Positions 19,165 through 30,859 of a DNA stretch of 64,000 nt are shown here, piece by piece. Numbering within the stretch: position 1 is the stretch's first letter; the number at the start of each line of letters is the position of its first letter. Position numbers and translations under genes: made by a program. Origin of the DNA: Ligustrum vulgare. Its lineage: Eukaryota > Streptophyta > Magnoliopsida > Lamiales > Oleaceae. The DNA lies in NCBI GenBank assembly GCA_963555705.1, contig OY743174.1, positions 58,240,234-58,304,233 of the forward strand, written 5' to 3'. The notes beneath the pieces were generated by a model that was given only the letters and a program-made list of their open reading frames with translations, was not told the origin of the DNA and searched no databases.

Positions 19165-20392
19165 AATTTTGTTCACCCCCTCTCAAAAGAGTGAACATAA
19201 ACCCCTACAAAAAGAGAAGTACAAAATAGGTTTTGCATTTTAACCCTACCCCACACCCCATCCCTTACCCATTTTATATTTTTTTAACAATATTAATATA
19301 TAATTTTTGTTATTTTAAAAATAAATATTCATCACATATAAATTATCTTTCTTTTAACATTTTTTATTAATTTGATGATTCATTAAATTGTGGAAAAAGG
19401 TTTGAAATTTATTCTTAAATTTTTTGTGATAATTTATACTTAAAGTCTTAAATTGAACTGATTAAAATTGAAATTTGCATTCCAAATATTTTCTCACTTT
19501 GGTGCACGTGATCCCATTTGCCTGGATTTCAAGAAAAATGTTTTCTCTTGCTTTGGTAAAGAAAATATTTTTCATGTTAGTCAGCAAACACTTTTTGTGA
19601 CGTTTGATCATTTTGTTGTTGTTAATTGATTTTTTTTTTCCAAAAATTAACATCATTATTATCAAGTACAAATGTGTGAAAATAATCAAAATAACTAACT
19701 TTTGCTTTATTTACCATGAAAAATAATGTTAATAAAACAACAAATTTTGGAAAATTTCACACTTTTTTCACCACGAAAATTAAATCAATCAAACACAAAA
19801 AACTTCAAATTCCCTCAAATGAATCCTTAGCCACCATTTGGTAAATGTATTATTTTTGGTTTATAAACCAGTTTATAAACCACGACATTTCTCAAACAAC
19901 TTTTTAACTACACATTTTTCTCTCTCCAATTTTCAACAACTATTTTTTACCTCAAAATCATAAATAAACTAGTGATCATTTAAACATCAATTTTAAAATG
20001 TTTTTAAGCATAAATTATCTCAAAAATAATTTAAGCATAAATTTCAGCTTTTTTCTACCGTTTAATAAATCATCAAAATGTAAATAAAAATGTTAAAAGA
20101 AAGATAATTTATATGTAATAAATATTTATTTTTAAAATAAAAAAATATATTAATATTTTACTCATATTGAAGCTATCAACTAATAATATAATACGAAATC
20201 AATGAAAAAAAATTATCGATGTTGAAAATTTAAGCGAAAAAAAGAAAAAAAAAGTGTAAATAAAAGTTTAATAAGGGTAGGGGTGAGGGGTGGGTGGGCT
20301 TGGGATATGTGGAATTCTAAAAAAAAGACCATTCTTTTTTGTCTTTTTGTAGAGGGTTATGTTCACATCTTTTAAAAGTGGTGAACAAAATT
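19165..20392. mobile_element. Foldback element with long terminal inverted repeats
   Basis: The left arm starts aattttgttcacc and continues with gtgaacataaacccctacaa. The right arm ends ggtgaacaaaatt, preceded by the reverse complement of the same blocks (tttttgtagagggttatgtt). Further inside, aaataaatattcatcacata on the left pairs with tatgtaataaatatttattt near 20120. Arms are about 220 and 340 bp (19165-19385, 20055-20392), imperfect. There is no transposase between them, so it is non-autonomous. A target duplication was not clear. Confidence 0.7.
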
Positions 20393-21574
20393 AAACTCAA
20401 GGCACCTAATTGGATGTGTTAAAATGTATGTTAGTGTGAGATGTTAACTAATAGAAAATTTTATCTCCACATTAGATATGTTATTTTGTTTACTAAAGAA
20501 TTAATTTAGTCACAAGTTAACTTTCTTATTAAATTTAGCTAGTATTTTAACATGGACATGACATTTTTATGTTTATTGCCTTCCTTTTTTTTTCTTTCTT
20601 CTTAATTTTTAAAATCAATATAAAAAATATTATTTTGTTGATTTCATATTATATAATTTAATAAGATTTTCAAAATGATTACCATGTTAATATATAAATT
20701 TATTGTTTTAAAAATAAGTATTTATCATATTTTTGGATTTAATTAGAAATCAACACATCCATTGTGACAATAATAAGTAATTAACTTTAGCATGTATATG
20801 TATTATTTAACATGGATTTTTTGCCAATGTGGCTAACTAAATTTACACGTCTAATGAAAAGCATCTCTAATGAGACAATGTTTACTATGTATATGTGGCA
20901 AAAACACTGACATTAACATTAAAAACCTTCTCTAATATAACAATGTTCATTGTACATGCATGGTAAATTATTATTAGTTTCCAAAAAAAAAATGAAAGGG
21001 AGAAATGTTTTAATTGGATAAAACTTATTAAATTAAAATAGTGCTAGACAATGTTTAGCATTAATTATGCCACGAGCATCTCTAACGAAACATTGTTCAA
21101 CTTGCCACATAATCAAAATAGACAATGTCTAATTTTTTCTTCTCCAATGCACCCATGTTATGCTGATGTGGCAAAAATAAAATTGAACATTGTCCAAGTC
21201 TATCCACATCTAGAAGGCAAGTCTAATATGCTGAGTTATCATTAATGGTGGGAAAATCTGGGAAATACGCCAAAATACATAAGTTCATTTGCAAGTAATG
21301 GAGGGAAAGTCTGGGAATCACGACAAAATACAAGACTTCAGTTACCCACGCCTCCATTTCCCCTCCCCCATTCTTTGAATTTTTTTCCCTTTCTTCATAA
21401 CGGCCTCCGATTTTTTGCACTCATATAGATGTTCTCCAAACAACAAATAGTAAAGGAAATTTTTGTAAGATTTCATTCAACTCCCTTGCCTTTTGGTTCT
21501 TTACTTTTTGCAACTTTATTGATTGTGTGCCAAGAAGCGAGAACTATGAAAGGGAAAGAAAATCTCAGTTTCAT
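20393..21574. other. Non-coding stretch with MITE-like repeats
   Basis: No gene. From about 20830 to 21090 there is a repeat whose second copy lies near 29010-29290 (gcatctctaatgagacaatg type). Variants of agacaatgt / acattgtc occur in both orientations through 20.8-21.2 kb, suggesting nested or inverted short elements. Confidence 0.5.
20830..21090. repeat. MITE-like repeat, copy 1
   Basis: Shares with 29010-29290 the blocks (t)atccaatgagacaatgt/ctctaatgagacaatgtt, acaatgttca, ggcaaattattatta, aaatgaaag(g)gagaaa and tagcattaattacg/tatgcc. The copies are clearly homologous but diverged. Confidence 0.6.
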
Positions 21575-21782
21575 CTTCTACGTAGAGGTAGCAATGGGCC
21601 GAGCAGAGCCGGCTCGGCCCATGGCTCGCTGTGCTCAGCTCGTCAATTTGAGGAGCCGAGCCACGAGCTTGGCTCGTTTGGGCAATGTCGAGCTAGGCTT
21701 GGCCCACGAGCTCGCGGTTCATGGGTCGAGCCGAGCTCAGCTCATTTTTTTTTCCCTTTCCCCTCCCCCTCTTTTACGTTAA

Positions 21783-22421
21783 TTAAGTTGGTATTCCGAA
21801 TTCGGTAGTTAAAATACTTGAAGTCTTGAATATTAATATATAAATTTGTAATTAGTTATAACTTATAGCTTATAAGTTATGTAATAAATAAATTATTAAT
21901 AACTTAATACGTAAAAAAGTAATGTTAATTGTTAGATTAGATAATAGATATTATAGATTGTTATTTGTTTGTTACTTGTTAGTAACTAGTGTAACTTACT
22001 TTTTAGTTGTTAGTTGTTAGAATTAGAAGTGAATTAAATTGAAAGTCGAAACGATGAATTATAATTTATAAGTTATTATGTAAGTAAAAAGATGTTCAAA
22101 ATTCAATTAATCAATTATCCAATTATAATATGAAAAGACAAAAACTAAAATTGAGTAAATAAATTAAAATTTAAAAGTTTAAAAAATAAAACCCTCCTCC
22201 TTTTTCCGGGCTTGGGACCGGAAGCTAAATTGAATAATTGAATTTTTAATAGGCGGAGTTAAAATTGTACACGAACAATTTGTTACGTGTACAATTTTTT
22301 TTTTGAAATCAAAATTGTATTTTATTTTATATAAAGAAATTAAAGTTTAAAGTTAAATATCATTTATTTGACTGCATGCAATTTCGGAATACTTATGTTG
22401 TATGCATAAATTACCGTCTTG
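21783..22421. other. hAT left internal non-coding region
   Basis: AT-rich. Contains variants of acttataagttat and ttgttagt repeats; no coding signal. Confidence 0.5.
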
Positions 22422-24568
22422 TCAATCTTTGACACACATTAATACTTTCAAAATCTCTTCTTTGAGTCGGCTCCTGACTTTTGACAAAACCCTTTTACCT
22501 GCACTAAAAACAGACTCTAAAGCTACCGTGCTAATCGGAGGTGTTAGTAGATTTTTTGCTATGGCGGAAACAATCGGATATTTTCGTTCGTTTGTTCGCC
22601 AATAATGAAGTACATCAAATTCTAAAGAATTAGCAGCCTCCACATTTCTATCTAGATCTTGTCCAAAATAAATTTTCAATTCTTCAGGTATTTGAAGTGA
22701 ACTTGATTCGTTGCAACTAGTCGACGTACTGTAAGAAGAAGTTCCTTGTGTTTGACTCATTTCTTCCATTAGATTGTATAATTCTACTTCATCGTCTTCA
22801 AGTGTAGTGTCACATGATGTTGCAGATTGTGTATGAGTAACATTAGTTCCTAATTGTGCTGCATATACGGTGTACATGTTTACTAACGTGCTTTCTAAAT
22901 TATTATAAGTGATAGGTTTATCCAAAATCAAAAAGCTCTTGATTTTTTAAACAAGAATTTTCGTACCTTTTAAATTGAAACGCTATTATGCATGCTAAGG
23001 GAAATAACATAGGTAAATCTTCCCAATATTTTCTAAATTTCATTTTCATAGCAATTATCATATCAACAAAAAATGAGTCATGTCTATATCTATAAAAAGT
23101 TCTTCCAATAATATAAAGGAGTTCAAGAACTCTTGAACTAGTTGGGTAATATACCCCAAATAATATGTTGGTTGAATCATAAAAACTTGTCAAAAAAATT
23201 TTCACTTTAAAAGCAGCTTCCCTATCTGATTCTATTAATAGAGGGTCATTGTCATTCTTAAGTGGTCTACTGTTATAATACTCCATTATTATGTGTTCAT
23301 ATCCTTCACATGATTTAAGTAACAAGTATGTAGAGTTCCATCTATGGCCTGTGTCGGTGATAAATTTCTTATGATCAAAACCGTATTGGGAACACATCTC
23401 TTTAAAATATTGTTTTCTACTCGGTGATATGGTTATGTGTACTAATGCATCCCTAATTTTATCCATTTGATATTTAATATGTTTAAGTTTATCTTGAACA
23501 AGTAAATTTAAAATATGACGTACAAATCTAACATGGAATAAAAAATCACCAAAATCCGGATTAATAATTCTACATAACTTATCTACTACATGCTTATTTA
23601 TACTAGCATTATCGAAAGAAAATGATCGGATTTTACTTTTGAACTCATATTCTCTAACAATCTGCAGTATAAAATTAAATATGTTGGTTGCGTTATGAGG
23701 AAATTCTATAATTTTAAAAGCGATTATTTTTTTAGGCATAACTCAAAGTGGATCAATGTAGTGTGCAATTGCAGCAATATATCCTTTTTGTTAGTACCTT
23801 CCCAAAGATCGGAAGTAAAAGAAATAACACCACCATATTATTTAAATCGACTATTAATTGCTTCTTAGTTTTTAGAAAATATTCTATTGTATCAGAACGC
23901 AGAGTGTTTCGACTAATACCAGCGTACCTGGGCTGAAGATAATGCTTGATATATGTAACAAAGCGTTTGTTGTCCACTATGCTTAGTGGCAACTCCGCCC
24001 CTGCAACGAATTGAACCATCCCAGTTCGATTCTCTTCTTCAGAATACATCAAATTTGAAAGTGTTGTAGATCCCGATACAGAACCACTAGCGGCTGATGA
24101 AGCAAATTGTAGTTGACTTTGATTCGATTCAACGAACCCGTGCTTGGTCTGACACCTGCGATAGTGACGGTGGAGATGGGTAGTACCAATGCCCTTTGCC
24201 CATGCCAATTGTTGTGCACAATATTTGCACACAGCTTTGAACTCTTGTGTTCCTTCAATTATTTTCCTCGTTGCGACCAATTTAAAGTAATCTCAACACT
24301 TTGAAGTTGACTTCTTACTGTTTCTAACTTTTCGTTTCCCTCTTGCATCGGGAATATCGGGATCATTTTGTAAGATTTCAACATCTGCATCATCTTCAAC
24401 ATCCTCTAAGTCGATTGTTTGATGTAATGCATCTTCTTCAATATTGTCAGGAATTGGTATATTGTTGAGACCGGTAAATTCATTGTCGAAATGAGAGTCA
24501 TGCCCTCCAAATCCAGGTGGTGAACCATCGAACAATTCATTAACAAATCTTCAGGCATTGGGATCCAT
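22422..24568 (-). pseudogene. hAT transposase (BED zinc finger, dimerisation domain), broken
   Basis: The start ATG at 24568 is followed five codons later by a TGA. An acidic N-terminal part (DLEDVEDDADVEILQ) precedes a BED zinc finger, CKYCAQQLAW...HLHRHYRRC (about 24230-24140). A frameshift or deletion between 23870 and 23740 removes part of the RNase-H-like core start. The core follows (SFDNASINKHVVDKL, VRFVRHILNLLVQD, DTGHRWNSTYLLLKSC), with another frameshift near 22925. The C-terminal hAT dimerisation block is clear: FDVLHYWRTNERKYPIVSAI and then TPPISTVALESVFSAGKRVL. The domain order is that of plant RICESLEEPER/DAYSLEEPER-type hAT proteins. Three or more breaks make this copy inactive. 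Confidence 0.9.
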
Positions 24569-25375
24569 ATGTTGAAAATTTGAAATAGAAAATGAAATGT
24601 GTGTAATTGTATTTGTAGTGGTAGACTAGAACTAGAACTAGAAGTAGTCAAGTAGAATGGTTTGAAAATTGTGTGTGTATAACTGTATACTATAAATAAA
24701 ATAATAATAAATTAATAATTTAATTAGAAATATAAATGTAATGACAAATTGAAAGAATGACTAAATGAGTATTACTATGTAGATGTTGTATTTGTGTTGT
24801 GTAAAGACAAGTCGAGAGAGCTTGAGAGTTGAGAGAGGATTGAGATTGATTTGGTTGGGAGTGGTGGTTTGATTGATGAAGTGAATGAGTATTTATAGGA
24901 GAAGAAATCTTTTTTTATCAAAAACAGGTAACGATCACAAATGTGACCGTTACCAACGGTCAGAATTTTCTTTTTTATTTTTATTTTATTTTTATTATTA
25001 TTTTTTGACGAGCCAGCGGGCAACTCGACCCGTTTTCCGCCACTACTTCTACGCCAATGGGCATGGATTTCCCTTAACTTGTTCAAACCGTTAAGAATTC
25101 TATCTTGTCACAATCATCTAATCACATAACATCATATCAACACACAATCATATCATTCCAAAACATAAGATGCATAACACATAAGCATAACTTAACCTTA
25201 ATGAGTGCAAAGACATAATCATGAGAAATATAAGTTCATGAATACAACATAATATCATGCATATAACAAGAATTAGCACCATGTGTCATATTCATACTCA
25301 TGCCTCTTTTCAATATGAAAAAATCTTTAGGAAGTGCTAGAGGTTTTGATCATGAAAATGTTGAATAATAGATCT

Positions 25376-26860
25376 TCAATCTTCGATCATCCACAATCCA
25401 AGAAGTATCACTCTATCTTCTTTGGTACCTACAAAAGATAGTCTAGATTTTGTTCTTTGGTACCCACATGAATCTGGGTCCTTGGTGGTTAGTGTGAGTG
25501 GACTTTTGAATCCTTCTTTGATTGTTTGTAAAGTATATCCTCTTTTTAATAAAGCAATTTGAAGTTTTATCTCCATCTTTGTTGCAAAAACCACATATAG
25601 TGGGGGCGTGAGAATTTGATGCTTTATCAAGGAAGCATTTGATAAATTTTTGCTTTAAATGTGGTTTAAATCCAATTCCTTCCTTGTTGAAAACACATTT
25701 TTATTTACCAAGCATTAAATAAAAAAATTTATTTCCTTGTGTGAACTTGTAAACAATGTTTGTCAAGTCTAAAACTTTTTCTTTTAAAGAATAATTTTCT
25801 TCAACCAAGGAATCATGATGAATCTTTTCTTTCTCAAAATCATTTTGAAGAATCGAAGGTCTTTCTACTTCATTTTTTCAATAATTTATTCATTTCAAGG
25901 AGAGTAGAGTGTTTGAAAATAAGTTTTTCAAATTCAACAATTATTTCATCATAAGAGGTAGATAATTCATCATATGAAGGTTTATTAATAGAGTCTACCT
26001 CATCTCCAATTTCCATGAAGCACATGTTGGCCACTCCATCATGACTTTCATCACTTTCATCCCAATTGGATTGGAGTGCTTTCTTTTTGATAAATCTCTT
26101 CTTGTTTCGACACTTGGTACTTTTGTGACCCTGAGACGATTTGAAAGCAATTTCTCTCCTCGCCTCTTATTTTCCTTTTCTTGTCTTCTCCTTCGTTTCG
26201 GCATTGTTGAACTCATAAGTCATCAATGTTCCATAAAGCTCCTCCAATGGATATGTGTTGATGTCTTTTGTGTTTTCAATCAACATCCTCAATGAATTCC
26301 AATCTTGGGAGAGAGACCTAAGTATTTTACTTACAAGTTCACCGTTAGTAAATTTATGATCAAAACCTTTAAGGCCATTAACAATATCGTTAAAACGAGT
26401 AATCATACAAGTAATGGGCTCATCTTGCTTCATAAAGAAATTTTCAAAATCTTTATATAAAAGATTTATCTTAGTTTCTTTCACTTTGCTTGTACCCATG
26501 TGTGTGATTTCTAATGTATGCCAAATATCATATGCGGAATCACATGTGCTAATACGGTTAAATTTATTTATAGCTAAAGCACAATAAAGTATATTTTTTA
26601 CTCTAGCATTTAAAGGCAATTTTCATTTATCATTTTCATCATATTCCTCTCTAGGTTTAGGAATGATTTGGTCCGGTTTTCCATCAATTTTAATAACTTT
26701 GGTAGGCATATATAGACCTACTTCAATTACTTCCCAAACATTATAATTTATTGAGAACAAAAATCATCATTCTAGTCTTTCAATAATTATAATGTGTACT
26801 ATCAAAGAAATGAGGACGATTTGTAGAATGCCCCCTCAAGATTATGATTAGTCATTAACT
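25376..26860 (-). pseudogene. Copia gag, broken
   Basis: From about 26810 on the - strand the frame reads a copia gag start (HYNYWKTRM-like, then VWEVIEVG and KPDQIIPKPREEYDEN). A stop follows at about 26620, and then an open stretch to 26167 with AYDIWHTLEITHMGTSKVKE and SKILRSLSQDW (UBN2-type gag). After frameshifts a basic region and a CCHC zinc knuckle (C..CNKDGDKTSNC) lie near 25590-25540. Structural capsid protein of the retrotransposon; not functional. Confidence 0.8.
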
Positions 26861-27235
26861 CAAGATTGTAAAATCTTTTAAAAATGAGCACCAAAACTCT
26901 GATACCAATTGTTGACCCAAGATAAACTAACCAAGAGGGGAGTGAATTGGTTTATAAAACTTTTTCGATAAATAGTCTCAATCTTAAAACCATTAAGTAC
27001 AAGTATGAGCACTTAGTGTTGCAAGTAACTTAACTATCAATGTAGTGTGCTATAAATGTGTAAACTTAATCGATAAAGCAGGTATAGCACTTAGATATAG
27101 TGTTGCACAATATAAATTGATATAATAGAGTAAATGCAATGTAAGTAAGTAAAAGGGATAAGATGATGCAAACGCTATTTATAGAGGTTCAATCAACCAA
27201 CGTGATCTACGTCCTCTGTTACCGAGCTCTCCGTC

Positions 27236-27420
27236 ACGAGTAAGACCAAATCCACTATAATGATAACTTACAACAAGTAGTACCAAATCCTTAAGTGACT
27301 TACAACGAGGAGCACTTATCCTTAGGTGACTTACAACAAGGAGCACATATCCTTAAGTGACTTACAATAATGAGCAATTATCCTTAGGCGACTTAAAACA
27401 AGGAGCACCTATCCTTAATA
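27236..27420. repeat. Tandem repeat inside copia LTR, about 5 units
   Basis: Unit near 33-37 bp: ccttaagtgacttacaacaa followed by ggagcacatat, with variants (ccttaggtgactt, ccttaggcgactt). Confidence 0.8.
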
Positions 27421-28279
27421 ACAATCGAGTTTTCACAATGCTCTCGAAACCGTAAGATAACAAATGATAAGTTTACAATTGTGGAAAACTCTCTTAAACA
27501 AATGATATAATCGAATCAAGTATATAGAGAATTTTGGATAACACTTCGATAGATGACAATGAATTTAGCTCAAGTGTTTTGTTGAAAAGTCTTTGATAAA
27601 TATGATATGAAATATGTAGTGTCTTTGAATCAAAGCTTTCAACCAAATAATCTCTCTTAACAAGTAATACAAGTTAAGTATGAAGAGAGATTTTCACTTT
27701 AATAAAAGTGTTTGGTAAAAAAGAACTTTTGTAAGTAAAAATGATAATAATCAAGCTTGAAAAGTTTTCTTACCCACTTGGAATCTTTGATGAGATAGAT
27801 GAATAAATATTCAATAGATCAAGTTAAGTACCAAGATATGTCAACACTTGAATAATTAACAATAAGTTAAGCTCAAAGTGTTTGGACAATGGAACTTCGA
27901 TAAATCAAATGATAATGAAAATTATAACATAAATTATCAAAATTCTTCAATAGAAATTCTCTCTTTAAAAGATTAAAACAAATTTAGAACAAAGAGGGAC
28001 TTACACTTCCAATCCAATATATAATGTGAAGATGCTGAAGAAGTTTAAACAATATAAAACCAAGAATCTTCACAAAACTTTCTTCCAAAATTTTTGATTA
28101 ATTTGATAAAATAAAGTTTAGATCAATCAAAGTTTTCTAATAAAAAAAACATGAATATAAACCAAGTAAGAACAAAGAATTTTCACAAGAAAGCTTCTCT
28201 AAAATCTCTTCTTAATTGTTGAAAATGAATGCAAGAGAGAAAGCTATTTATAGAGCAAATTTCGCACATATTGTCTTTT

Positions 28280-28412
28280 GCGGTCGACATATTCAGCCAT
28301 GCGGTCAACCTTAATATAGCCGTTACGAGAAAATAGCTGTTGGAGTTCAAAATAGAACAATGCGGTCAACCTGTCTTTACTTGCGGTCGACCTCTCTTGA
28401 GATGCGGTCGAC
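28280..28412 (-). promoter_or_regulatory. GCGGTCGAC motif cluster upstream of LTR TATA box
   Basis: Five occurrences of gcggtcgac or gcggtcaac between 28280 and 28412, all reading the same way on +. The core is partly self-complementary (GTCGAC). On the - strand they sit just upstream of the TATA box at about 28250, the usual place for LTR enhancer repeats. Confidence 0.5.
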
Positions 28413-28806
28413 ATGCCTTGACAGCATTTCAAAAACTTATTTTTTCAAAGGATTTGATCAAAGTTGATTTTGAAAATAATATTTTAATGACTTTAAAATT
28501 GTTACTTGAGCTTTATGAAGTGTATTGTCAACTATTGATGCATTTAACCTTACATAAGATTGAAAAGCAATTTGTAAATGCTCAATTCTTTGTAGGCTTC
28601 ATTCTTTGATCTTCATACTATAATGCTTCATGTTTTGAACATCGTATCTTGTGTTCTTGATCTTTTATCTTCGAGAGAATATTTGTACTTTGAATGTTTT
28701 GAAGATTATCATTACATGAAATACTTGAAGCACACTTGTTACTAACACAATAAAATCTTGTTTGTTATGATCAAAACAATAAGGTTAAGTTAACCATAGG
28801 TCAACA

Positions 28807-30100
28807 AATACCACATATGCATTTTTATTAGGTCGTAGACATAATGCATTGGAGATCATTTTTTTTTTTTTTTGCCTGAATGTCTATTTATTAGATATTC
28901 ATTAAAATTCCAATTAATTGATGCCAAATGTCACCTTTTTTTAGCTCGGACAATATTCCATTTGAGATGTTCTAAGCAGTTCTTGTCATTTGTCAAAAAA
29001 ATAGTTAGACATTGTATCTAAACGATGCTTCATTGAAGCATATCCAATGAGACAATGTCTACTTTGTACATGTGATAACGACATTGATCTTATATCAAAA
29101 AACTTCTCCAAAGCAACAATGTTCAATATGCAAATGTGGCAAATTATTATTATTTTTCTAAAAAAATGAAAGAGAAAGAAATATATTGATTGTGTAGAAA
29201 TTATTAAATTAATGGTAGACATTATCAAGGATAATGTCTAGAGTTAGACATTGTATGTCTAGCATTAATTACGTCATATAAGCATTTTTTTGTCATCTGT
29301 CAAAAAAATAGGTAGATATTGTGCCTTGGCAATGTTTCATTGGATATGTTGGGTGTGCATTGTGTACGAGGACTACCCTTATGTGACCGTCTAGTTATTT
29401 TGCTTAGCTCTTCATTTTATTTCGACTATGTTCGGTGGCTTAGGTGGAATTATAATGTGATTTATTTGTATTTTCTATGTAAAATATGTGATTGAAAAGT
29501 GGAGAGAAAAATGTGTATGGTTAAAAAATAATTTGAAAATTTGTGTACATTATAAATAAATTGAATTATAGTGTGTGTTTAACCTTCTTTAAATTGTGAA
29601 TAATGTGGTTTGAACTAGTATTTTTGGGAGAATGTGGGGCTAAAAATGTTTGAAAAATAAAAAATGACAAGCTTGATTAAGATGAATTATTGAGATTGAG
29701 TGTTGAATAAATTTGATTTAAAAAAAAAATGGGAGCCAAAAAGATCATAATGTGCAATCATTACATTAAAATGCAGTTGCCGAACAGGTTCATTTTATGT
29801 TGTGGAGAGTTTCGTCTTTATGCTTTCATAGGGTTTTTGTAGTATTTAATATAATTGTGTTGCATTGTTGAACAGTGGATTATTTTTTATCAAGCCTCTA
29901 TTTGGTAAATCAAATTTATAAATAATACATTTTCACAAATCAATTTTTAATCAAACACATTTTTTCAAATATTTTTTAACCACATATTTTACTTAAAAAA
30001 AATTACATTCTTTGTTTATAAACAAAAAGTTATACTAAAATTAGATACAAACTTGAGAAGGTTTCCCAATTTTGGTCTTGATTTGAGTATTTGTATGTTC
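28807..30100. other. Non-coding, includes MITE-like repeat copy 2
   Basis: No gene. 29010-29290 is the second copy of the MITE-like repeat at 20830-21090. 29390-30050 is AT-rich and nothing is recognised in it. Confidence 0.5.
29010..29290. repeat. MITE-like repeat, copy 2
   Basis: Homologous to 20830-21090 in the same orientation (catatccaatgagacaatgt; caacaatgttcaatatgcaa). Confidence 0.6.
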
Positions 30101-30300
30101 TTAATCTTGTTCTCAATGGTATCAAAGCACGGACTACAATCTGGGATGGTACTAGGAAACCGTGGATGACTGGATGTGGTGGTCATGGTGGTTGTGAAAA
30201 CCCGATGGATGACGATAGTATATTAACAAAAACTCATCAGTGCATTGAAACCATAGCACAACAAATCAGCAACGTTGTACTGTGACAAGATGAATTGATC
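30100..30300 (+). mobile_element. Possible LTR-retrotransposon leader relic
   Basis: tcaatggtatcaaagcacgg at about 30114 resembles a tRNA-Met primer site (TGGTATCAAAGC), followed by a short frame with DDDSILTKTHQCIETIAQQI that could be a gag start. No LTR pair was found. Confidence 0.35.
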
Positions 30301-30436
30301 GAGCATGTCTAGACGTTGGCTTCTGGTGGTCATGGAGGCTGTAAAAGGTAGGCTCACTGTGGAAGTAGCCGACTCCCTCATAATGGTTCTTATCCACGAG
30401 CGTAAGGACGGTGGTGAACTGGTGATTCGATTCGTA

Positions 30437-30587
30437 GCAGGGACGGACACACAACACGGCGAGTTGAATTTTTTGATATTTTTTGGGTTGCGACTCGAAA
30501 ATACAATTATTTAATTAACGTTCGCCCGAGTTGAAATTTTTTTATTGATTTTCGTCTGAGATGAACAAAGTTTCTGGATCCGCTACT
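30437..30587. mobile_element. Short hAT-like MITE (151 bp)
   Basis: Ends gcagggacggaca and, reverse-complemented, agtagcggatcca. Flanked by gattcgta (30429-30436) and gattcgca (30588-30595), an 8-bp duplication with one mismatch. Confidence 0.5.
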
Positions 30588-30859
30588 GATTCGCAATCTC
30601 TAGGATAATTTGAAACAATTAAATGAATATTGGTATTTAATTGGGAGGTGGGTCAATGCTAACCAAATAATCATTATCACGTCCATTTCGGCAAAGAAGA
30701 TAGGCACTATGTGATGATCAATTAATGGTATGTGTACTTGGAGGTTGACAAAAAAATAAGGTGGTAAAATTGTGATTGTTGATATGTGAATTATTAAAAT
30801 TGTATTACCTCGCATTAAATATTTCAACTTTATTGTCAATCTTCACATATATGCAACAT

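Larger units (their letters stand above)
21583..25045 (-). mobile_element. hAT transposon with perfect 8-bp target duplication
   Basis: The 8-bp duplication cttctacg flanks the element (21575-21582 and 25046-25053). Ends are tagaggtagcaatgggcc and, reverse-complemented, tagtggcggaaaacgggtc, an imperfect hAT-type TIR. The left end holds a GC-rich stretch with repeated gagc/gctc blocks (21600-21740). A broken BED-type transposase fills 22422-24568 on the - strand. Subterminal sequence at 24.9-25.0 kb contains aacggtcac/gtgaccgtt. Confidence 0.9.
25054..28806 (-). mobile_element. Truncated Ty1/copia element (gag and 5' LTR)
   Basis: Reads on the - strand: LTR 28806-26910, primer site attggtatcagag at 26909-26897, then gag relics to about 25400. 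The pol region and 3' LTR are missing; the remnant ends near the hAT element. The stretch 25054-25370 (short-word AT-rich DNA) has no recognisable domain. Confidence 0.8.
26910..28806 (-). repeat. Copia LTR (1897 bp)
   Basis: On the - strand it begins TGTTGACCTATGG and ends CTTGGGTCAACA, with a 7-bp inverted end (TGTTGAC...GTCAACA). A TATA box (gctctataaatagct) lies at about 28242-28256 on -. Upstream of it, five copies of a gcggtcgac/gcggtcaac motif span 28280-28412. A 30-40-bp tandem repeat lies at 27236-27420. Confidence 0.85.

Noticed and set aside
21429..21808. 117-aa and 93-aa ORFs across the hAT left end
   Set aside because: They run through the GC-rich hAT terminus (gagc/gctc repeats) and across the target-site junction; no domain.
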